Positions 59,040 through 64,000 of a DNA stretch of 64,000 nt are shown piece after piece. The position numbers and the translations under genes are program-made. Below the pieces are notes generated by a model. It was not told where the DNA came from, searched no databases, and saw nothing but the letters and a program-made list of their open reading frames with translations. Source of the stretch: Cohnella sp. GbtcB17. GTDB lineage: Bacteria; Bacillota; Bacilli; Paenibacillales; Paenibacillaceae. Numbering within the stretch: the first letter of the stretch is position 1; each line of letters starts with the position of its first letter. The stretch covers positions 1 through 64,000 of the forward strand of contig NZ_JAGXJW010000026.1 in the NCBI RefSeq assembly GCF_019091135.1, given 5' to 3'.

Positions 59040-61259
59040 ATGAACGATGACATGACCGACGGAGCAAAAGCAACAGCCCCCGCCATAGCGGCAGATGCAA
59101 ACGGCTGGAATCTGCTATGGGACGTAATGCGGGACGAAGCGCGTCTGGCGAAGACCGAGTCGGCTGACGGCGGGATGCAGACGGGCGAACGGACGGTATG
59201 GACAGGCAGTCTGCTGCCTGCCTTTGAGCTCTTCCAGGACGGGAAGGCATCGTACGTCAAAGCGACGGCGAAGGATGTGCTGCCTGCCGAAGACGGCCAT
59301 TGGCGGATCGAGCTCGATCTGGGCGATCGCGGTTCCGGCCTTTTGTTGTGCGAAGCGTCCGCATCGGGGTTCCACGTAAAAAGACTGGAGGTCGACTGGT
59401 CGATCCCCACCTGTATCCTTTCGCTTCAGTTTGGCACCCGTCCGCTTACGGCGGACGAGCGCCGCCGCGCGCCTGACGCCTCCGCTGTCTATTGGCCGGA
59501 TTGGTCGGCCGAAGGCTACTGTGTCCCTGCCGCCGGCTCTTCGCCGACACATTCGTTCTGGCGCTCTTGGGACATGGGCGCCGCCCGGCTGCCGCTCGGC
59601 AGCTTCGGCGATGCCATGGGTACGCCCTATGCGGCAGCCTTTCCTCGCCCGCTCTATGCCGCCGCCATGGGCGGCCGGCACGGCTGGCTCGCCTTCGGTC
59701 CCGGCGAGGTACCGGATGCGCCGCTGACGCTTAAGCTTCAGTCCGCCACGGCCGCCGTTCATTACGCCTACCGGGAAGATCTGTGGGAGCCGGCGGACGC
59801 CTTGAGGCGCGTCTGGAACGAGCCGCTCCGCCTCGCCTGGAGCGATTCGGGATATGAAGCGCTCGGCGCCTTGTTCGACAGCTTCGGTCCGTTCGAGCCC
59901 AAGTCCCCCTTGCATCTCCGGTCGTTTCTGTGCACCTGGGGCGACTTCAAGGAAGGACGGTTCGACCTGAAGCAGTTCGTCGACCGCGTGTCCGGCACCA
60001 CGGCGGCGGACATGGTCATTCTGGACGAATCCTGGGAAACGTTCGACGGAAGCGCAGTGCCAAATTACAAGCGATTCCCGGACTTTGAGGCCGATCTCGC
60101 GAATATCCGGGCGCACGGCTACGAGCTCGCCTTCTGGCAGAGCGTCGGCTGGACTGACGATCCCGACTCGCAGGGGCTGACCAAGGAAGACCTGCTGTGC
60201 GGTCCGGACGGCGAGCCGCGCCAATGGCGATGGTCCGGCAGCCCGTTCGGCACCCATTTCCATTACCTGCTCGATCCGAGCTCCGAGCGGACGAGACGGC
60301 TGATCGTCGAGCGCACGACGCGTCTGGTGTCGCGATGGAAGCCGGCCGCTCTAAAGCTTGACTTCGGCTACGGCTACCCGGGGCCGGACGCGGCGGCGCC
60401 TCGCGATCCGGCCTATCGCGGCGAACGCCTGGCTTATTCGCTGCTGAAGATGGTGTACGACGCCGCCAAATCGGTCGATCCGGATATCACCGTCATTTAC
60501 TACGGCATCCACCCGCTCATGCGGGACGTCGCCGACCTGATCAACATCGACGATCTTGGCGATGCCGGAGACAGCGCCACGCACGAGATCGCCGGCCACA
60601 ATCAGCGCTGCCTGTGGGCATCGCTGGCGGCAAGGCACGGCATGGCGGTCAATACTTCGACCGGCTATTACTATGGCGCGCTCGGATCGATCCTGCTCGA
60701 CACGGCAGTCGTAGGCGTCAACGGACTGACGCTTGGCGAACATGACTACGACGGCAGCCGGATGACGCCGGCCGATCTGAACCGATGGACGGCGCTCCAG
60801 ACCTGGCATCGCCGCACCTGCGGCTGGAAGCCGTTGTGGCTCGACGCCGATCCGGGCAGCCTCAAGGGCGAGCCGCGGCTTGGCTCTTGGGGGCGGCTGG
60901 AAGCCGGTAGGGACAACGACTCCGGCTCCAGGCTCACAGCGCTCGCGCTTCGCGGCGACGAACGCGGTCAGCAGACCGTCTCGTATGCGGTCGCCGGCTC
61001 GGTCTCCTTTACCGGTCGATGGGCGCTCATCGCGCAGGACGACCGGGACATCGCCGATGCGAAGCAGGTGGCTTGCATCCCGTTCGAGGCCGGCGAGCTT
61101 GCGCTCGGCCGCTCGTTCAGCCGGGTGCGCGTCTTTGCTGCGGCAGACGGCAAAGTCGTGGAGGTGCGAGCGATCGAAGCCGGCGATTTGCCGGAGCACA
61201 AGCTCATCGTGACCGAAGCCGAGCTCGCTTCGATCGCCGGATTCGTGATCGAGAGCTGA
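59040..61259 (+). CDS. Alpha-galactosidase-like enzyme (clan GH-D, GH36-related)
   Basis: 739 aa from the ATG at 59040 (AAGGGA just upstream; an ATG 12 nt later is also possible, and the earlier ATG at 58977 has no site). N-terminal beta-supersandwich, TIM barrel with RSFLCTWGDFKEGRF, MVILDESWETFDG and the probable nucleophile Asp in PAALKLDFGYGYPGPD, and NIDDLGDAGDSATHEIAGHN as the likely acid/base region, then a C-terminal beta domain. No signal peptide. Likely removes alpha-galactosyl (or related) residues from imported oligosaccharides. A terminator follows. Confidence 0.82.
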   Translation: MNDDMTDGAKATAPAIAADANGWNLLWDVMRDEARLAKTESADGGMQTGERTVWTGSLLPAFELFQDGKASYVKATAKDVLPAEDGHWRIELDLGDRGSGLLLCEASASGFHVKRLEVDWSIPTCILSLQFGTRPLTADERRRAPDASAVYWPDWSAEGYCVPAAGSSPTHSFWRSWDMGAARLPLGSFGDAMGTPYAAAFPRPLYAAAMGGRHGWLAFGPGEVPDAPLTLKLQSATAAVHYAYREDLWEPADALRRVWNEPLRLAWSDSGYEALGALFDSFGPFEPKSPLHLRSFLCTWGDFKEGRFDLKQFVDRVSGTTAADMVILDESWETFDGSAVPNYKRFPDFEADLANIRAHGYELAFWQSVGWTDDPDSQGLTKEDLLCGPDGEPRQWRWSGSPFGTHFHYLLDPSSERTRRLIVERTTRLVSRWKPAALKLDFGYGYPGPDAAAPRDPAYRGERLAYSLLKMVYDAAKSVDPDITVIYYGIHPLMRDVADLINIDDLGDAGDSATHEIAGHNQRCLWASLAARHGMAVNTSTGYYYGALGSILLDTAVVGVNGLTLGEHDYDGSRMTPADLNRWTALQTWHRRTCGWKPLWLDADPGSLKGEPRLGSWGRLEAGRDNDSGSRLTALALRGDERGQQTVSYAVAGSVSFTGRWALIAQDDRDIADAKQVACIPFEAGELALGRSFSRVRVFAAADGKVVEVRAIEAGDLPEHKLIVTEAELASIAGFVIES

Positions 61260-61280
61260 GCGGCTCCGTACACTACTGAA

Positions 61281-61320
61281 CCGGCTGTCCGTGCTTTGGC
61301 ACGAACAGCCGGATTTTGTT
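61281..61320 (+). terminator. Terminator after alpha-galactosidase gene
   Basis: Stem CCGGCTGTCCGTGC / GCACGAACAGCCGG with a 4-nt loop and an ATTTTGTTGTG tail, 22 nt after the stop. Confidence 0.85.
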
Positions 61321-61329
61321 GTGTCGCTT

Positions 61330-61950
61330 CTCCCCTACCCGCCAGCTGTCGACCTACTAGCACACTTACTGCGCGACTCCCCCGCCGACCGGCCAACTGT
61401 CGATCTACTTGCACACTTGATGTGCTTCAACCCCGCTGACCCGCCAACTGTCGATCTACGTGCATACTTGATGTGCGTCAACCCCGCCGACCCGCCAACT
61501 GTCGATCTACGTGCATACTTACTGCGCAACTCCCCCGCCGACCCGCCAACTGTCGATCTACGTGCACACTTGATGTGCTTCAACCCCGCTGACTCTCCAA
61601 CTGTCGATCTACGTGCATACTTACTGCGCAACTCCCCCGCCGATCCGCCAACTATCGATCTACGTGCATACTTGATGTGCTTCAACCCCGCCGACCCGCA
61701 AACTATCGATCTACGTGCATACTTAATGTGCTTCAACCTCGCTGACCCGCCAACTGTCGATCTACGTGCATACTCACTGCGCAACTCCCCCCGCCGACCC
61801 GCTAACTGTCGACCTACGTGCACACTTACTGCGCAGTTCCCCCGCCTACCCGCCGTCTGTCGATCTACGTGCATAATTACAGCGCAACTCCCCCGCCGAC
61901 GCGCCCTCTGCGATCAATATGCATTCTTCATGCCCGCTTCCCGCGCCTAC
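61330..61950. repeat. 51-bp tandem repeat array, about 12 units of two subtypes
   Basis: The core TGTCGATCTACGTGCATACT recurs at 61347, 61398, 61449, 61500, 61551, 61602, 61653, 61704, 61755, 61807 and 61858, always 51 bp apart except one 52-bp step, with a degenerate last copy near 61909. Each unit has a constant half (through GACCCGCCAAC) and a half of one of two kinds: A, ACTGCGCAACTCCCCC, or B, GATGTGCTTCAACCCC. The order is A B B A B A B B A A A. Since 51 is 17 codons, frames on both strands stay open (17-residue repeats around PADPPTVDLRAY on plus, ARRSTVGGSAG on minus), but there is no ribosome site or sensible protein. The array fills the space between two convergent genes. Confidence 0.92.
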
Positions 61951-61975
61951 CGTCCTCTCAGCCGTCCCTGCCCGC

Positions 61976-63592
61976 TCAGTCGATATTGCCGTACAGGACA
62001 AAGCCATTCCCTTCCGGCGCGATGGCTTCCTTCGCCTCCAGCGTCACGTTGCCCGCGAACAGCGCCGCCCCTTCCACGCCTTCCGCGCGCAGGAAGCAGG
62101 CCGTTCCCGGCGCGGCAGCGCTATTGCGGATGATCACGCCCCGGCCGCCGCGCAGCACGATGGCCGCGCCTTCATCCGCCTGCGGCTGGCGTCCGCGGAA
62201 GCCTTCGATCGCGACGTCCGCGAATGATTCGATCTCGATGCCGTTGCGGCAGTAGTCCGGCATGCCGTCCTCCCACGAGAGCTCGAAGCCGCGCAGCTTG
62301 AGTCCCTTCACATGCTTCGCGTACAAGGCGGGGATGTCATGGCCGAACACATTCATCTCCGCGTCCAGCGCCGGCCGGAAGTCGAAGTTACCGCCGAACG
62401 TTTCCATCAGCGGACCGCTTTTCATATGCATCCGGACGTTGTCGAAGACGATATTCTCCAGCGGCGTATGCGCGCTGCCGTGCAGCACGATGCCCTGCTC
62501 GCCCCGGATCGCGACGTTCGAGAACGTGACGCCGCGCACGTGTCCCGGCTTCACCTGACGATCCACGACCCGACCTGCGTGTTCAAGTCCGGGCAGCGCC
62601 GAGATATGAATCGGCTCCGCCTTGCCCCACCATTTGCCTTTATGCAGCCGGGTTTCGATCACGATATTGCTGAATACGATGTTCTCGATCGATTCGCCTT
62701 CGCGCAGAAAAAGTCCGATGCCCCGGTTGGAGTCGCGGATCACGATATTGTGGAACTGAAAATTACGAAAATTGTACGCATCCCAGCCGATCCGAATGCC
62801 CGCGGATCTGGACTGGATCATACAGTTCTGGACGACGATATTCTCGTTTGCGCCGCCGCCGAACCCTTCAGCACAAGGGCTGAACGCCAGGCCGTCGTCG
62901 CCGGCTTCGATATTGCAATCGCTGATGCGGACGTTGCGGCTGCGGCTCACGTCGATGCCGTCGGCGTTCGGCACGAGCAGGCTGTTCTTGATATCGAGCC
63001 CGGTCAGCAGCGCGCCATCCGTCCCGGCGACGTGGAGGCACCAGTTCGGCGCGTTGCGAATGTGCAAGCGGCTCACCTGGGCGTCCCTGCCGTTGAGAAT
63101 GAGGATCAAGATGCCGGGCCTGCGCTTCATTTCGACCGGTCCGTCGTCCGCTTTATCGTTTTCCCGAAAATAAGCTTCGCCCTGCCGCGTGTACGACGCG
63201 TCGAAGTCGCGCAGCAGATCGGCGCTCGCGTACTCGGCAAAGGCGTCTCCGTTGCCGTCGATCGTGCCGCGTCCCTCGATCGAGAAGCGCTCCGCTCCGA
63301 TCGCCGCGATCAGCGCCGTGTTCCGGTATTCGCTCGTATAGGGCAGCGCCGGATAGTCGTCCACGTTCGGACTGCCGAGCAGCACCGCCCCGGCATCCAG
63401 ATGCAGCGTGACGTCGCTATACATAAACACGGTTCCCGACAAATAGGTTCCCGCGGGCAGCAATACCGTGCCTCCCCCGCTGTCGCGGCATCGCTCGATC
63501 GCGCGGTTGATCGCAACCGTGTCCAGCGTGCTTCCGTCGCCGGCCGCGCCGTATGCGCGAACATCGTATACGGTTTTTATCGTTGCCGTCAT
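61976..63592 (-). CDS. GH28 polygalacturonase-like glycoside hydrolase
   Basis: 538 aa right-handed beta-helix enzyme acting on pectic polymers. N-terminal pectate-lyase-3-like start VYDVRAYGAAGDGSTLDTVA and GGGTVLLPAGTYLSGTVFMY; catalytic region LLVPNADGIDVSRSRNVRIS (NxD), CNIEAGDDGLAFSP (DD). The GHG and RIK motifs of classical polygalacturonases are replaced by SRSAGIRIGWD, so the histidine is absent and the specificity may differ. No signal peptide. AAAGGGGA precedes the ATG. Cytoplasmic location again suggests work on imported oligogalacturonides or rhamnogalacturonan pieces. Confidence 0.9.
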   Translation of the reverse strand: MTATIKTVYDVRAYGAAGDGSTLDTVAINRAIERCRDSGGGTVLLPAGTYLSGTVFMYSDVTLHLDAGAVLLGSPNVDDYPALPYTSEYRNTALIAAIGAERFSIEGRGTIDGNGDAFAEYASADLLRDFDASYTRQGEAYFRENDKADDGPVEMKRRPGILILILNGRDAQVSRLHIRNAPNWCLHVAGTDGALLTGLDIKNSLLVPNADGIDVSRSRNVRISDCNIEAGDDGLAFSPCAEGFGGGANENIVVQNCMIQSRSAGIRIGWDAYNFRNFQFHNIVIRDSNRGIGLFLREGESIENIVFSNIVIETRLHKGKWWGKAEPIHISALPGLEHAGRVVDRQVKPGHVRGVTFSNVAIRGEQGIVLHGSAHTPLENIVFDNVRMHMKSGPLMETFGGNFDFRPALDAEMNVFGHDIPALYAKHVKGLKLRGFELSWEDGMPDYCRNGIEIESFADVAIEGFRGRQPQADEGAAIVLRGGRGVIIRNSAAAPGTACFLRAEGVEGAALFAGNVTLEAKEAIAPEGNGFVLYGNID

Positions 63593-63640
63593 GCGGTTGT
63601 CCCCTTTCTATTTTTCCTCCACGATGCCTCATCGTTAAAA

Positions 63641-63680
63641 GACTGTCCCGCTTCGCAGAATCGTTCGCGCGGGGACAGCC
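63641..63680 (-). terminator. Terminator after epimerase-like gene
   Basis: Stem GGCTGTCCCCGC / GCGGGACAGTC with TCTTTTAAC tail on the minus strand, 27 nt past the stop at 63707. Confidence 0.75.
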
Positions 63681-63706
63681 TTCATTGCATTTTTATGAAG
63701 TCCGCT

Positions 63707-64000
63707 TCAACCGTCCGCCTTTCGATGCAAGCTTGCGGCAGGGTCAAGCGAGACCGTAAAATCCCAGCGGTTGGCATCGTACGGTAGTACCGTCTTCACC
63801 TTGTGAAGCAAATGCGCCGCATAGACGTCGTCCAGATAGCCGGTTGCCGGCTCCAGCGCGGCCGTATAATCGCCATTGAAGACGCCGTAATTTTCCCAGA
63901 CCGCCAGGTATGGCACATCGGCCGGATCGTACAGGTACGTTAACGCCTCTCCCGTCGCGGGATCGATAATCCCTGCGCTGCCCGTCGTTACGTCGCCCTC
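63707..64000 (-). CDS. Aldose 1-epimerase-like protein, 5' end outside window
   Basis: The minus-strand frame is open from the window edge to a stop at 63707; 97 C-terminal residues are visible. VPYLAVWENYGVFNGDYTAA followed by LEPATGYLDD and the end WDFTVSL resemble the last strands of galactose-mutarotase-like enzymes, where an EP(x)TG loop carries the catalytic glutamate. It would fit the sugar-degradation setting. The fold assignment rests on a short segment. Confidence 0.55.
   Translation of the reverse strand, partial: EGDVTTGSAGIIDPATGEALTYLYDPADVPYLAVWENYGVFNGDYTAALEPATGYLDDVYAAHLLHKVKTVLPYDANRWDFTVSLDPAASLHRKADG

Noticed and set aside
61330-61950. CRISPR array
   Set aside because: Units are contiguous at 51 bp; the variable half has only two recurring forms rather than unique spacers, and there are no cas genes.
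61291-62133. 280-aa plus-strand and 179-aa minus-strand repeat proteins across the 51-bp array
   Set aside because: No ribosome site, overlap with a terminator and with the GH28 gene, loss of the repeat pattern after the 52-bp step, and equal openness on both strands; explained by a 51-bp period.

Overview
This 64 kb window looks like a chromosomal segment of a Gram-positive soil or plant-associated bacterium of the Paenibacillaceae (Paenibacillus/Cohnella type). The evidence is strong AGGAGG-type ribosome sites, two carbohydrate ABC uptake loci with AraC-type regulators (one with a YesM/YesN-like two-component system), cydABDC in Bacillus-like order, hxlR-hxlBA, cre-like sites and GC-rich codon use. 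The species cannot be named from the sequence. No rRNA, tRNA, CRISPR array, intact IS element or prophage was seen.

Layout. (1) 1-13.1 kb, minus strand: a Tc-type toxin complex. A very large TcA (2873 aa, carrying a PA14 domain) is followed after 13 nt by TcB, which runs off the left edge; a TcC component, if present, is outside the window. The TcA promoter region has a TGTGA-N6-TCACT box at class-II distance from a good -10 hexamer. (2) 13.3-16.8 kb: EcsC-family gene, two broken genes and a secreted GH39 enzyme. (3) 16.8-26.8 kb, minus strand: a uptake/hydrolysis locus with sensor kinase, AraC response regulator, binding lipoprotein, two permeases, GH78 rhamnosidase and GH39. (4) 26.9-36.9 kb: a patchwork, partly AT-rich accessory tract of short genes (racemase, ASCH protein, hypotheticals, HxlR and the hxlAB formaldehyde genes, DUF1206, 2H phosphoesterase) interleaved with remnants: an aldo/keto reductase reduced to its two ends, a frameshifted methyltransferase, and a divergent ABC-ATPase/methyltransferase pair that has lost both 5' ends. 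(5) 36.9-42.9 kb: cydA-cydB-cydD-cydC for cytochrome bd. (6) 43-44 kb: aldo/keto reductase. (7) 44.0-54.2 kb: a 10-kb minus-strand run of ABC uptake genes followed by GH2, RhaM, heparinase-II/III-like and GH43 genes, divergent from a membrane AraC regulator. (8) 56.7-64 kb: enolase-superfamily sugar-acid dehydratase divergent from an AraC regulator, a GH36-like alpha-galactosidase, a 51-bp tandem repeat array, GH28 and a partial aldose-epimerase-like gene.

Functionally, regions 3, 7 and 8 together look like machinery for sensing, cutting, importing and metabolising rhamnose-, uronate-, galactose- and mannose-containing plant polysaccharides (pectin or rhamnogalacturonan-like). The toxin pair is a separate, possibly oxygen- or redox-regulated, insecticidal-type module. 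The items most worth a second look are the Crp/Fnr-like control of the toxin, the PA14 insertion in TcA, the two-subtype 51-bp repeat array, and the cluster of genes damaged by internal deletions between 13 and 37 kb.
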